From Jeotgalibacillus alimentarius (GTDB taxonomy: Bacteria > Bacillota > Bacilli > Bacillales > Jeotgalibacillaceae), in NCBI RefSeq assembly GCF_000829445.1, contig NZ_JXRQ01000008.1:62001-126000 (forward strand): a stretch of 64,000 nucleotides of DNA. The letters are read 5' to 3'. The notes under the pieces were generated by a model. It was not told the DNA's origin, did no database searches, and saw only the letters and a list, made by a program, of their open reading frames with translations. Position numbers and translations under genes: made by a program. Shown piece after piece: positions 17,659-25,833 of the stretch (positions are counted from its first letter, which is position 1; each line of letters starts with the position of its first letter).

Positions 17659-18432
17659 ATGAGCTTCTTAAAATGGGAGAATGACCAGTATATATCTACT
17701 GCGGTCATTAACAGGCCGCCGGCAAATGCACTTGCAAGCGACTTGATCATGGAAGTGAACGGCTGGCTTGATGCTGTAGAGCAAGATGAAAATGTCCGTG
17801 TTCTGCTGATCCACGGCGAAGGCCGATTCTTCTCAGCAGGCGCAGATATTAAGGAATTCACTCAGGTTGAGTCAGGAGCTGAGTTCTCAAAACTTGCAGC
17901 GAGAGGTCAAAAAGTTTTCGAAAGAATGGAAGCGTTCTCAAAGCCGATTATTGCTTCTATTCACGGTGCAGCTCTTGGCGGCGGTCTGGAACTTGCGATG
18001 GGTTGTCATATCCGTTATGTCAGTGAGACTGCAAAACTTGGCCTTCCGGAACTGCAGCTAGGTCTTGTACCAGGCTTTGCAGGATCACAGCGTCTTCCAC
18101 GGTTTGTCGGATTCGCAAAAGCAGCGGAAATGCTGCTATCAAGTGACCCGATTACCGGTGAAGAAGCAGTTCAGTGGGGATTGGCGAATAAAGCTTTTCC
18201 TGAGGATGAGGTGCTCGAAAAATCGAAAGCGCTTGCATCAAAACTCGCTGGCAAAAGTCCTGTATCAGTTAAAGCGGCACTTGAACTTCTTCAGTACTCC
18301 AAAACTGGAGATTTTCATGAAGGTGTAGTAAGAGAAGCTGACATTTTTGGAGAAGTATTCGTTTCAGAAGATGCTAAAGAAGGAATCAGCGCATTTATTG
18401 AAAAAAGACAGCCTGAATTTAAGGGCCGTTAA
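17659..18432 (+). CDS. fadB: Enoyl-CoA hydratase
   Basis: 257-residue crotonase-fold protein. The oxyanion-hole motifs are FSAGADIKEF (about residues 58-67) and HGAALGGGLELAMGCHIRY (about 95-113). The two catalytic Glu residues of hydratases are matched by Glu in LGGGLELA and in LGLPELQLGLVPG. It hydrates trans-2-enoyl-CoA to 3-hydroxyacyl-CoA in beta-oxidation. Third gene of the lcfA operon, with GAAGGGGAG upstream. Substrate range (other crotonase activities) cannot be excluded from sequence, but context favours beta-oxidation. Confidence 0.92.
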   Translation: MSFLKWENDQYISTAVINRPPANALASDLIMEVNGWLDAVEQDENVRVLLIHGEGRFFSAGADIKEFTQVESGAEFSKLAARGQKVFERMEAFSKPIIASIHGAALGGGLELAMGCHIRYVSETAKLGLPELQLGLVPGFAGSQRLPRFVGFAKAAEMLLSSDPITGEEAVQWGLANKAFPEDEVLEKSKALASKLAGKSPVSVKAALELLQYSKTGDFHEGVVREADIFGEVFVSEDAKEGISAFIEKRQPEFKGR

Positions 18433-18459
18433 TCACTTAATAAACAGGAGGAAATATAC

Positions 18460-19233
18460 ATGAATATTTATGTGCTAATGAAGAGAACGTTTGACACAGA
18501 GGAAAAAATTTCTGTCTCAGGTGGAAAAATTGCAGAGGATGGCGCAGAGTTCATCATTAACCCTTACGATGAGTACGCAATTGAAGAAGCTATTCAGCTA
18601 AAAGACGCACACGGCGGTGAAGTAACTGTCGTATCAGTTGGCGATGAAGAAACAGAAAAACAACTGCGTACAGCACTTGCAATGGGCGCTGACAAAGCAG
18701 TCTTAATTAACATTGAAGATGATGTTGATATGACAGATGAATTTTCAATTGCAAAAATCCTTTCTGAATATCTAAAGGATAAAGACGCGGATCTGATTAT
18801 CGGAGGTAACGTTGCGATTGACGGCGGATCAGGACAGGTTGCACCACGTGTAGCTGATTACCTGAACATTCCTTACGTAACAACGATTACAAGCATCAAA
18901 ATAGATGGAGAAAAGGTAGAAATCGTGCGCGATGTTGAAGGTGATTCAGAAACAATTGAAACGTCTCTTCCACTGCTCGTAACTGCACAGCAGGGACTGA
19001 ATGATCCTCGTTATCCTTCACTGCCTGGTATTATGAAAGCGAAGAAAAAGCCGCTTGATGAAATTGAGCTTGATGACCTTAATCTTGAAGAAGACGATGT
19101 AGAACCTAAAACAGAAACGGTTGAGATTTATCTGCCACCGGCAAAAGAAGCAGGACGTATTCTTGAAGGTGAAGTGGATGATCAGGTAAAAGAACTTGTT
19201 CAACTTCTTCGTACTGAAGCAAAAGTAGTCTAA
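18460..19233 (+). CDS. etfB: Electron transfer flavoprotein beta subunit
   Basis: 257 residues, usual length. Starts MNIYVLMKRTFDTEEKI and contains the ETF-beta signature VAPRVADYLNIPYVTTI followed by ETSLPLLVTAQQGLNDPRYPSLPGIMKAKKKP, given here only as two conserved stretches. It binds AMP and pairs with EtfA to carry electrons from acyl-CoA dehydrogenases towards the respiratory chain. It is the fourth gene of the lcfA operon with an AGGAGGAAA site. etfA follows 28 bases downstream. Confidence 0.96.
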   Translation: MNIYVLMKRTFDTEEKISVSGGKIAEDGAEFIINPYDEYAIEEAIQLKDAHGGEVTVVSVGDEETEKQLRTALAMGADKAVLINIEDDVDMTDEFSIAKILSEYLKDKDADLIIGGNVAIDGGSGQVAPRVADYLNIPYVTTITSIKIDGEKVEIVRDVEGDSETIETSLPLLVTAQQGLNDPRYPSLPGIMKAKKKPLDEIELDDLNLEEDDVEPKTETVEIYLPPAKEAGRILEGEVDDQVKELVQLLRTEAKVV

Positions 19234-19261
19234 CTCTATAACTATTCAGGAGGTATAACCG

Positions 19262-20236
19262 ATGAGCAAAAAAGTACTTGTATTAGCAGAAACAAGAGAA
19301 GGTTCACTTAGAAACGTATCATTCGAGGCAATTGCAGCGGGTAAAATGATTGCTGACGGCGGAGAAGTGATCAGCGTATTAATCGGAAACGGAATCACAG
19401 ATGTGGTCAATGAACTGGTTGCTTACGGCGCAGATCGTGTGATTACAGTTGAGGATGCAAAGCTTGAGCAATACTCTTCAGATGGCTTTTCTCAGGCACT
19501 CCTTGCAGTGATTGAACAGGAAAACCCTGAAGGAATTGTCATGGGACACACTTCATTAGGTAAAGATCTGTCACCAAAGCTTGCGAGCAGACTAAACAGC
19601 GGTCTTGTATCGGATGTAACAGCAATTGAAGCAGATGGAGATTCACCAAAGTTTATCCGCCCAATTTACAGTGGTAAAGCTTTTGAGAAAAAAGTTATCA
19701 AGGATGGCCTTACTTTCATTACGATCCGTCCGAATAACATCCCGGCTCTTGAAAAAGAAGATGGTCGCTCAGGTGACGTATCATCTGTAAGCGTTGACAT
19801 TACAGACCTTCGCACAATTATAAAAGAGGTAGTCAGAAAAGCAACGGACGGTGTGGATCTGTCAGAAGCGAAAGTAATCGTTGCAGGCGGCCGCGGTGTG
19901 AAGAGTGAAGACGGTTTTAAACCATTAAAAGAACTTGCTGATCTGCTTGGTGGTGCAGTAGGTGCATCACGTGGTGCATGTGACGCGGATTACTGTGACT
20001 ACTCACTTCAGATTGGACAGACTGGTAAAGTTGTAACACCTGATCTTTATATTGCATGCGGAATTTCAGGTGCGATTCAGCATATGGCAGGTATGTCTAA
20101 TTCTAAAGTGATCGTTGCCATCAACAAAGATCCTGAAGCGAACATCTTCAAAGTAGCTGACTACGGAATTGTCGGCGACCTGTTTGATGTCGTACCGCTT
20201 CTGATTGAAGAGTTCAAAAAAGTTAAAGTATCATAA
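19262..20236 (+). CDS. etfA: Electron transfer flavoprotein alpha subunit
   Basis: 324 residues. N-terminal alpha/beta domain, then the FAD-binding C-terminal domain with VAGGRGVKS (about residue 207), VGASRGACD, GQTGKVVTPDLYIACGISGAIQHM (read as two conserved pieces), and VAINKDPEANIFKVADYGIVGD. It holds the FAD of the ETF heterodimer and passes electrons from acyl-CoA dehydrogenases to the quinone pool. AGGAGGTATAACCG precedes the ATG. Last gene of the lcfA operon: repeat R3 and a terminator follow. No acyl-CoA dehydrogenase gene is in the window. Confidence 0.96.
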   Translation: MSKKVLVLAETREGSLRNVSFEAIAAGKMIADGGEVISVLIGNGITDVVNELVAYGADRVITVEDAKLEQYSSDGFSQALLAVIEQENPEGIVMGHTSLGKDLSPKLASRLNSGLVSDVTAIEADGDSPKFIRPIYSGKAFEKKVIKDGLTFITIRPNNIPALEKEDGRSGDVSSVSVDITDLRTIIKEVVRKATDGVDLSEAKVIVAGGRGVKSEDGFKPLKELADLLGGAVGASRGACDADYCDYSLQIGQTGKVVTPDLYIACGISGAIQHMAGMSNSKVIVAINKDPEANIFKVADYGIVGDLFDVVPLLIEEFKKVKVS

Positions 20237-20283
20237 TTAGCTGAGTAACTCGTAGATAAATTTTATTTCTATATATATCTAAG

Positions 20284-20410
20284 TGCAGCGGAGCGTAAGG
20301 CGGCGACTCCGGGACGAATAGAGGGAAGCTGAGACCCCGCAGGCGCTTGCGCCGAGGAGGCTCAGCAACCTCCGTCCGGAAAGCGTCCGCCTGAAGTGAA
20401 GCGAAACGAT
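20284..20410 (+). repeat. Structured intergenic repeat, copy R3 (subfamily A)
   Basis: About 127 bp between the etfA stop and its terminator. It keeps AAGGCGGCGACTCCGGGACG, GCTGAGACCCCGCAG, GAGGAGGCTCAGC and GTCCGGAAAGCGTCCGCC. The inner hairpin is GGCGC-TT-GCGCC, different bases from R1 and R2 but again self-complementary. Same orientation as the operon. Confidence 0.85.
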
Positions 20411-20413
20411 TGT

Positions 20414-20445
20414 AAGAGCCTGACACTCGTCTTAGGCTCTTTTTA
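20414..20445 (+). terminator. Intrinsic terminator of the lcfA-etfA operon
   Basis: Stem AAGAGCCT (20414-20421) with AGGCTCTT (20434-20441) and a following T-run, immediately after repeat R3. Confidence 0.85.
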
Positions 20446-20527
20446 ATTCTCAAGCAAAAACGTGGAAATACATAATACTCCCTGCTATACTTCAACTATA
20501 TTCGTATTCAACAAGGAGGAATTTCAC

Positions 20528-20842
20528 ATGGCAATTGCACACGCAACTGATCAAACATTCGCTACTGAAACACAAGAAGGTTTAGTACTGGCAGATTTCT
20601 GGGCTACATGGTGCGGACCTTGTAAAATGATTGCACCTGTTCTTGAAGAGCTAGATACAGATATGGGTGACAAAGTTAAAATTGTTAAGCTTGATGTGGA
20701 CGAAAACCAGGAAACAGCAAGCAAATACGGTGTAATGAGTATCCCTACGCTTGTTGTCTTCAAAGATGGAGAGATTGTTGACAAGGTAGTAGGTTTCCAG
20801 CCGAAAGAAGCACTTGAAGAATTGCTTAACAAACACGCATAA
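20528..20842 (+). CDS. trxA: Thioredoxin
   Basis: 104 residues with the active site WCGPC (about residues 28-32) in [17 protein letters not shown], the cis-Pro MSIPTLVVF and a C-terminal [12 protein letters not shown] helix: a canonical cytosolic thioredoxin and general disulfide reductase. The frame is open from 20462 but the ATG at 20528 has AAGGAGG at 20514-20520 and yields the usual length. Monocistronic between the etfA terminator and its own terminator. A TATACT -10-like box lies about 20486-20491 with only a weak -35. In B. subtilis trxA is essential and stress inducible. Confidence 0.97.
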   Translation: MAIAHATDQTFATETQEGLVLADFWATWCGPCKMIAPVLEELDTDMGDKVKIVKLDVDENQETASKYGVMSIPTLVVFKDGEIVDKVVGFQPKEALEELLNKHA

Positions 20843-20846
20843 TGAT

Positions 20847-20873
20847 AAAGCCGGGCCTTGTGCCCGGCTTTTA
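20847..20873 (+). terminator. Intrinsic terminator after trxA
   Basis: Perfect stem AAAGCCGGGC (20847-20856) with GCCCGGCTTT (20862-20871), 5-base loop, T-rich tail. Confidence 0.92.
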
Positions 20874-20934
20874 TTTTGAATATGCTGCCTGATTGAGTAA
20901 AATATAGGTAACAAGTGTGCAGGAGGCTAATGAC

Positions 20935-22707
20935 ATGAATGATCTTTTAAAAAACAAACTTGCAGTCCTTCCTGACCAGCCCGGCTGTTATCTGATGAAG
21001 GATCGGCAGGGCACAATCATCTATGTGGGAAAAGCAAAGGTGTTAAAAAACAGGGTGAGATCTTACTTTACAGGTTCTCACGATGGCAAAACGCAGAGAC
21101 TCGTCTCTGAAATTGAAGATTTTGAGTACATTGTCACTTCATCTAATATGGAAGCCCTTGTACTTGAACTGAATCTGATTAAAAAACATGACCCTAAATA
21201 TAACGTGATGCTGAAAGATGATAAGCACTATCCTTTTATTAAGGTAACTGCTGAAAGGCATCCGAGACTTTTAATTACAAGGAAAGTAAAGAGGGATAAA
21301 GGAAAATACTTCGGTCCCTATCCGAATGCCCAGGCGGCAAACGAAACAAAAAAACTGCTCGACAGAATGTATCCGTTAAGGAAATGCAGAACGATGCCTG
21401 ATAAAGTCTGTCTGTACTATCATATGGGTCAGTGCCTTGCTCCATGTGAATTCAAAGTGGAGCAAAGCACATACCGTCAGATGACTGAGGATATTGCCAG
21501 GTTTCTTAACGGCGGGTTCAAAGAAGTGAAAAAAGATCTGAAGGTAAAAATGGAGCAGGCAGCAGAAAACTTGGAATTTGAAAGAGCCAAGGAGTTCCGT
21601 GACCAGATTACACATATTGAAGCAACAATGGAAAAGCAGAAGATGACGATGAATGACTTTACCAATCGTGATATATTCGGCTATGCCATTGATAAAGGCT
21701 GGATGTGTGTACAGGTATTCTTCATTAGACAAGGGAAGCTAATTGAACGCGATGTGGCAATGTTCCCGATCTATGATGAAGCAGAAGGAGAATTTCTGTC
21801 ATTTTTAGGACAGTTCTATATGAAAGCAAATCATTTCAAACCAAAAGAAGTGCTGATTCCCCAGACAATTGATCAGTCAATGGCTGAAGAGCTGTTAGAG
21901 ACAAGAGTGCTGCAGCCGGTGAGAGGACAGAAAAAAGATCTTGTGAACCTTGCGGCTAAAAACGCATCAATTGCGCTGACTGAAAAATTTGCACTGATTG
22001 AACGTGATGAAGAAAGAACAATCAAAGCTGCAGAGAACCTTGGCCGCGCTATGAATATCTATACGCCATACAGAATTGAGGCTTTTGATAATTCGAACAT
22101 CCAGGGGTCAGATGCTGTATCAGCGATGGTTGTTTTTATAGATGGGAAACCTGCCAGAAAAGAATACCGCAAGTATAAAATTAAAACTGTGCAGGGGCCG
22201 GATGATTATGAATCTATGCGTGAAGTCATCAGAAGGCGTTATTCTAGAGTGTTAAAAGATGCACTGCCGCTCCCTGATTTAATTGTGATTGATGGCGGTA
22301 AAGGTCAGATCGACGCAGCAAAAGAAATTCTGCGTCATGAACTCGGACTTGATGTGCCTGTCGCTGGTTTGGCAAAAGATGATCGTCATAATACATCTCA
22401 GCTTCTGTTTGGAGATCCGCTTGAAGTGGTCCCGCTTAATAGACGCAGTCAGGAGTTTTACTTCATGCAGCGCATCCAGGATGAAGTTCACCGTTTTGCA
22501 ATTACATTCCACAGACAGGTGCGGGCTAAAAATTCGATTCAGTCTGTCCTTGATGATATTGACGGAGTAGGCCCACAGCGCAAAAAGCAGCTGTTGAAAT
22601 ATTTCGGTTCAGTGAAGAAGCTCCGTGAAGCATCACTTGAGGAAGTTGTAAAAGCAGGTGTGCCTGCTAAAACTGCAGAAAAAGTGATAGAAAAATTACA
22701 GGAATAA
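20935..22707 (+). CDS. uvrC: Excinuclease ABC subunit C
   Basis: 590 residues, standard length. N-terminal GIY-YIG nuclease (about 12-95, [19 protein letters not shown]), a Cys cluster region ([21 protein letters not shown], about 153-173 here read in two pieces), a UVR motif binding UvrB (about 200-235, [15 protein letters not shown]), the RNase H-like 5' incision domain ([17 protein letters not shown], about 373) and C-terminal helix-hairpin-helix ([19 protein letters not shown]). It makes both incisions in nucleotide excision repair. An ATG at 20935 with AGGAGG 8 bases upstream is preferred over the in-frame upstream start at 20917. Confidence 0.96.
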   Translation: MNDLLKNKLAVLPDQPGCYLMKDRQGTIIYVGKAKVLKNRVRSYFTGSHDGKTQRLVSEIEDFEYIVTSSNMEALVLELNLIKKHDPKYNVMLKDDKHYPFIKVTAERHPRLLITRKVKRDKGKYFGPYPNAQAANETKKLLDRMYPLRKCRTMPDKVCLYYHMGQCLAPCEFKVEQSTYRQMTEDIARFLNGGFKEVKKDLKVKMEQAAENLEFERAKEFRDQITHIEATMEKQKMTMNDFTNRDIFGYAIDKGWMCVQVFFIRQGKLIERDVAMFPIYDEAEGEFLSFLGQFYMKANHFKPKEVLIPQTIDQSMAEELLETRVLQPVRGQKKDLVNLAAKNASIALTEKFALIERDEERTIKAAENLGRAMNIYTPYRIEAFDNSNIQGSDAVSAMVVFIDGKPARKEYRKYKIKTVQGPDDYESMREVIRRRYSRVLKDALPLPDLIVIDGGKGQIDAAKEILRHELGLDVPVAGLAKDDRHNTSQLLFGDPLEVVPLNRRSQEFYFMQRIQDEVHRFAITFHRQVRAKNSIQSVLDDIDGVGPQRKKQLLKYFGSVKKLREASLEEVVKAGVPAKTAEKVIEKLQE

Positions 22708-22709
22708 CA

Positions 22710-22738
22710 TTGCTGGGGGGAAAACCCCGTGCTATAAT
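22710..22738 (+). promoter_or_regulatory. SigA promoter of lysC
   Basis: TTGCTG (22710-22715), 17-base spacer, TATAAT (22733-22738), starting three bases after the uvrC stop and about 30 bases before the L-box aptamer. Confidence 0.8.
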
Positions 22739-22767
22739 GATCAACAATTAAACACTTTATTTAAAGT

Positions 22768-23012
22768 GGTGATAGAGGTGCGGACGTAAAAAGTACCACT
22801 GCTTAGGATGATGAAATCCTATGATGCAGTGTGAAAGGTGCGGCCGCCGAAGCAGAAAATCCTTCATCAGATTTTTCGCTGGTTCTGCATTTAACAGATG
22901 CAGGGCTGTCAGAACTTGATTGTTCTGGAGAGCTATCTCACCTGTGCGATTCAGATGATATGTATGATCTGTCTAAAAGCAATGGGGAGAAATTCTCCCC
23001 ATTGCTTTTTTT
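22768..23012 (+). promoter_or_regulatory. Lysine riboswitch (L-box) of lysC
   Basis: The aptamer runs from the P1 arm GGTGATAG (22768-22775) to CTATCTCACC (22933-22942). It carries the L-box core sequences GATAGAGGTGCGGACGTAAA and GTGAAAGGTGCGGCCGCCGAAGC in conserved order. It ends in a perfect 17-bp terminator stem (22975-22991 with 22993-23009) and a T-run. Lysine binding should stabilise the terminator and shut off lysC. The lysC reading frame happens to stay open through the riboswitch from 22831, which would mislead an ORF caller. Confidence 0.93.
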
Positions 23013-23058
23013 ATGTCGTAAACAGTTGAGAAATATTGTAAGGGAAGAGGAAAATAAA

Positions 23059-24288
23059 GTGGGAATCATTGTACAGAAATTTGGAGGAACTTCAGTCGGT
23101 TCAGTTGAAAAAATTCATCATGTTGCAAATAGAGTCATTCTTGAAAAGGAAAAAGGCAATGACGTGATTGTAGTTGTATCAGCAATGGGCAAAACCACGG
23201 ATGAACTTGTCAGGTTAGCCGGGGAAATGACGTCACGTCCTGAAAAAAGAGAAATGGATATGCTGCTGACAACCGGAGAACAGATGTCAATGTCTCTTCT
23301 TGCGATGGCACTGCAGAACAGAGGCTATAAAAGTACGTCTTTAACAGGGTGGCAGGCAGGTATCCGGACAGAGGCAGTATTCAGTAATGCAAGAATTACA
23401 GAAGTCAAAACAAAGCGTGTGGAAAGTTTATTAGCAGAAGGAAGAGTGATTGTGGTAGCCGGCTTTCAGGGAATGGATGAAAACGGAGAAATCACTACAC
23501 TCGGACGCGGCGGCTCTGATACGACTGCTGTTGCTCTTGCTGCTGCAATGGGTGCTGACCGCTGTGATATCTACACAGATGTGGATGGTGTTTACTCAAC
23601 AGATCCGCGCTATGTAAAAGCAGCGAGAAAACTGAATGGCATCTCTTATGATGAGATGCTGGAGCTTGCGAACCTTGGAGCTGGTGTACTTCATCCGAGA
23701 GCGGTGGAATTTGCAAAAAACTATAGTATTAAACTGACTGTCAGATCAAGTATGGAAGAAACAGAAGGAACGTTAATAGAGGAGGATGCACCGATGGAAG
23801 AGCATTTAGTAGTAAGAGGCGTAGCATTTGATAAGGATATTGTCAGAATGACAGTAGTGGGTATCGAAAACGAGCTGACAGGATTTCCTGCAGTCTTCTC
23901 CATTCTGGCAAAGCATCACGTGGATGTGGATATTATTATTCAGAGTAAACTTGATACAGGAAGAGTAAATCTGTCATTTTCAATAAAGGAATCTGCACTC
24001 GATGAGACTTTGCAGATTCTCTCAGACAATAAAGAAGAAATCGGATATCAGGAGATCGAACATGAAACGGGTCTTTCAAAAGTTTCGATTGTCGGTTCCG
24101 GCATGGTCTCGAACCCGGGAGTAGCTGCCCAGATGTTCAGCGTGCTTGCAGATAAGAAGATTCAGGTTAAAATGGTCAGTACGTCTGAAATTAAAGTCTC
24201 AACTGTAGTAGATACAGAGAACATGATTAAAGCAGCTAATGTCATTCACGAAAGCTTTGGACTAGATAAACCGGCAGTTCATAGTTAA
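23059..24288 (+). CDS. lysC: Lysine-sensitive aspartate kinase (aspartokinase II)
   Basis: 409 residues, against 408 for the B. subtilis enzyme. The kinase domain spans residues 1-240 (IIVQKFGGTSVGSVEKI, VVVSAMGKTTDEL, TTLGRGGSDTTAVALAAA, DPRYV), followed by two ACT domains (about 262-405) for lysine feedback, with SIVGSGMVSNPGVAA and MVSTSEIKVS. It phosphorylates aspartate, the first step to lysine, threonine, methionine and diaminopimelate. I use GTG at 23059, with an AGGGAAGAGG site, because it lies downstream of the riboswitch terminator and gives the family N-terminus. An internal start at 23794 should produce the separate beta subunit. Confidence 0.95.
   Translation: MGIIVQKFGGTSVGSVEKIHHVANRVILEKEKGNDVIVVVSAMGKTTDELVRLAGEMTSRPEKREMDMLLTTGEQMSMSLLAMALQNRGYKSTSLTGWQAGIRTEAVFSNARITEVKTKRVESLLAEGRVIVVAGFQGMDENGEITTLGRGGSDTTAVALAAAMGADRCDIYTDVDGVYSTDPRYVKAARKLNGISYDEMLELANLGAGVLHPRAVEFAKNYSIKLTVRSSMEETEGTLIEEDAPMEEHLVVRGVAFDKDIVRMTVVGIENELTGFPAVFSILAKHHVDVDIIIQSKLDTGRVNLSFSIKESALDETLQILSDNKEEIGYQEIEHETGLSKVSIVGSGMVSNPGVAAQMFSVLADKKIQVKMVSTSEIKVSTVVDTENMIKAANVIHESFGLDKPAVHS
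23778..23796 (+). promoter_or_regulatory. Internal ribosome-binding site and start for the LysC beta subunit
   Basis: AGAGGAGG (23778-23785) is followed 8 bases later by an in-frame ATG at 23794 inside lysC. Translation from there yields 164 residues starting MEEHLVVRGVAF, the two ACT domains. B. subtilis aspartokinase II is known to make its beta subunit from an internal start at the equivalent place. Confidence 0.8.
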
Positions 24289-24291
24289 AAA

Positions 24292-24323
24292 ACAGCAGGT
24301 TCCTATATTAAGGAGCCTGCTGT
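24292..24323. terminator. Terminator between convergent lysC and yslB
   Basis: Stem ACAGCAGGTTCCT (24292-24304) with AGGAGCCTGCTGT (24311-24323), one G-T pair. An A-run to its left gives a T-run for the - strand, so it is best as a yslB terminator, and it also follows lysC. Confidence 0.75.
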
Positions 24324-24326
24324 CAT

Positions 24327-24782
24327 TTATTTCTTAGCTTTTCGCGAAGGAAGGTCGTAGGGTTCTTTTAAATCCCATTTTAATTCGATTTGCACACAGT
24401 TTTTCTTATTTCTCGTGTAAACAGCTTCAGTCTGATATTGCTTAATCATTGCAATCTGTTCAGCTGCAAAGCCGGCTTCAAGTGTAAAAACGGGATCATG
24501 ATGATTGAACCTTTCCAGAACGGGCTGACCCGAAAGTTCAAACAATATCTCATCATTCTTTTGTTTTAAAATGGAAAGGTTGCCCCAATCTGCCCGGTCG
24601 AAAAATGCAATCAATTCTCCTTCATTATGACAAGGATAGTTTCGTGCCAGCTTTTTGCCGGCCCAATATAAGATATCTTTCGAATGATTTCCCAGCAGGT
24701 CCGGTATTAGTTCATCCCTGATCAGCCGGTAACCAAATAAATCTCTGGGTGTATGTACATGTTCATTTTCATTTTCGCTCAT
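24327..24782 (-). CDS. yslB: DUF2507 protein YslB
   Basis: 151-residue cytosolic protein of the DUF2507 family (V4R/heme-NO-binding-like fold in related families). Conserved features visible are LFGYRLIRDELIPDLLG, ILYWAGKKLARNYP and GFAAEQIAMI. It lies between lysC and sdhC, as in B. subtilis, but here on the opposite strand to its neighbours. Function is unknown. The start has GAGGTACGGT upstream on the - strand. It converges with lysC on a shared hairpin and diverges from sdhC across a 383-base regulatory gap. Confidence 0.85.
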   Translation of the reverse strand: MSENENEHVHTPRDLFGYRLIRDELIPDLLGNHSKDILYWAGKKLARNYPCHNEGELIAFFDRADWGNLSILKQKNDEILFELSGQPVLERFNHHDPVFTLEAGFAAEQIAMIKQYQTEAVYTRNKKNCVQIELKWDLKEPYDLPSRKAKK

Positions 24783-24912
24783 TGCATACCGTACCTCACT
24801 TTCAATCTCTTTATTATAAAATGAAAATGGGCAAAGGGTAAGGTGAAATAGAGATTTTATTGTTAAATCGGCAAAATGTCACAAGTCTTAGCAGTTTTAT
24901 TAAAATAATAAA

Positions 24913-24946
24913 TTGTGAAAAATGATTTTGTGAATAATTTGTGAAG
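24913..24946. promoter_or_regulatory. Three tandem TTGTGAA motifs upstream of sdhC (ResD-like)
   Basis: Direct repeats TTGTGAA start at 24913, 24928 and 24939; the second and third read TTTGTGAAT and TTTGTGAAG. ResD, the redox response regulator of Bacillus, recognises TTTGTGAAT-like boxes arranged in tandem. They lie about 86-119 bases upstream of the sdhC -35 box. Whether they control sdhCAB or another transcript is not visible. Confidence 0.45.
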
Positions 24947-25031
24947 ATATAAGGGTTTTTGAGTTAACCTTTCTATATAACCTTAATAAAGATTACTGAA
25001 ACATTTGAAAAGTTTTTATGTATACGTTTTC

Positions 25032-25060
25032 TTGACGCTCCTATAACAGAGGAGTACAAT
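25032..25060 (+). promoter_or_regulatory. SigA promoter of sdhCAB
   Basis: TTGACG (25032-25037), 17 bases, TACAAT (25055-25060). It leaves an untranslated leader of roughly 100 bases before sdhC. It is the only good promoter seen in the gap 24783-25165. Confidence 0.8.
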
Positions 25061-25118
25061 TAATTTGTCACATAAATGTTATACTGTGCGAAAATTTTGT
25101 TGAAAACGATCATTCTAG

Positions 25119-25132
25119 GGAATCGTTTCCAG
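25119..25132. promoter_or_regulatory. Possible cre site in the sdhCAB leader
   Basis: On the - strand CTGGAAACGATTCC contains TGGAAACGATTCC, matching all internal fixed positions of the CcpA cre consensus (TGNAANCGNWNNC); only the outer W bases differ. A second, one-mismatch match, TTGAAAACGATCATT, begins near 25100. Lying downstream of the promoter, it would act as a roadblock. Confidence 0.45.
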
Positions 25133-25165
25133 CAGCTGTACTTATTCAAGAGGGGGTTACATTCG

Positions 25166-25774
25166 ATGGCGGAAAATCGAGAGTTTTACTGGAGGAGGCT
25201 GCACTCTTTACTTGGTGTTATACCTGTAGGGATCTTCCTGATTCAACATTTAGTTGTTAACCATTTCGCTACTAGAGGCGAACAGGCTTTCAACGATGCA
25301 GCGCATTTTATGGAAAGTTTACCATTCAGAATCTTTTTAGAACTATTTATTATCTTTATCCCGCTATACTTCCACGCAATCTATGGAGTATACATTGCAT
25401 TCACTGCAAAGAACAACACAAGACGTTATGGCACACTGCGTAATTACATGTTCATGCTGCAACGTGTATCTGGTGTGATTACACTGATCTTCGTTACATG
25501 GCACGTATGGGAAACACGTATTCAGGCAGCGCTTGGTGCAGAAGTAAACTTTGGCATGATGGAAGAAATTCTTGCTAATCCATGGATGGTTGCTTTTTAC
25601 ATACTTGGAATAGTATCAACGACATTCCACTTTGCTAATGGTTTATGGTCATTCATGGTCAGCTGGGGTATTACGGTGAGCGCACGCTCGCAAAAGATTT
25701 CGACATACGCGACACTTGGCGTATTTATCGTGCTGACTGTGATCGGTATCCGTGCAATTCTTGCATTCGTTTAA
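25166..25774 (+). CDS. sdhC: Succinate dehydrogenase cytochrome b558 subunit
   Basis: 202 residues, the same length as B. subtilis SdhC. Five membrane helices are visible (about 13-33, 58-80, 91-112, 132-155, 175-200). Haem-ligand histidines lie in FLIQHLVVNH, YFHAIYGVY, FVTWHVWETR and TTFHFANGLW. It anchors the SdhAB catalytic dimer to the membrane and passes electrons to menaquinone through two haems. I start at the ATG at 25166 (MAENREFYWRRLHSLLG) with GAGGGGG upstream, not the in-frame 25076. First gene of sdhCAB. Confidence 0.95.
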   Translation: MAENREFYWRRLHSLLGVIPVGIFLIQHLVVNHFATRGEQAFNDAAHFMESLPFRIFLELFIIFIPLYFHAIYGVYIAFTAKNNTRRYGTLRNYMFMLQRVSGVITLIFVTWHVWETRIQAALGAEVNFGMMEEILANPWMVAFYILGIVSTTFHFANGLWSFMVSWGITVSARSQKISTYATLGVFIVLTVIGIRAILAFV

Positions 25775-25833
25775 TCCATTAACTTTTTCAGCTGCTACGC
25801 GCAGCTTTTGATATCAGTAAGGAGAGTGACAAA

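Noticed and set aside
22831-23058. N-terminal extension of lysC (76 residues)
   Set aside because: The frame runs through the lysine riboswitch and its terminator by chance; the GTG at 23059 gives the family length.
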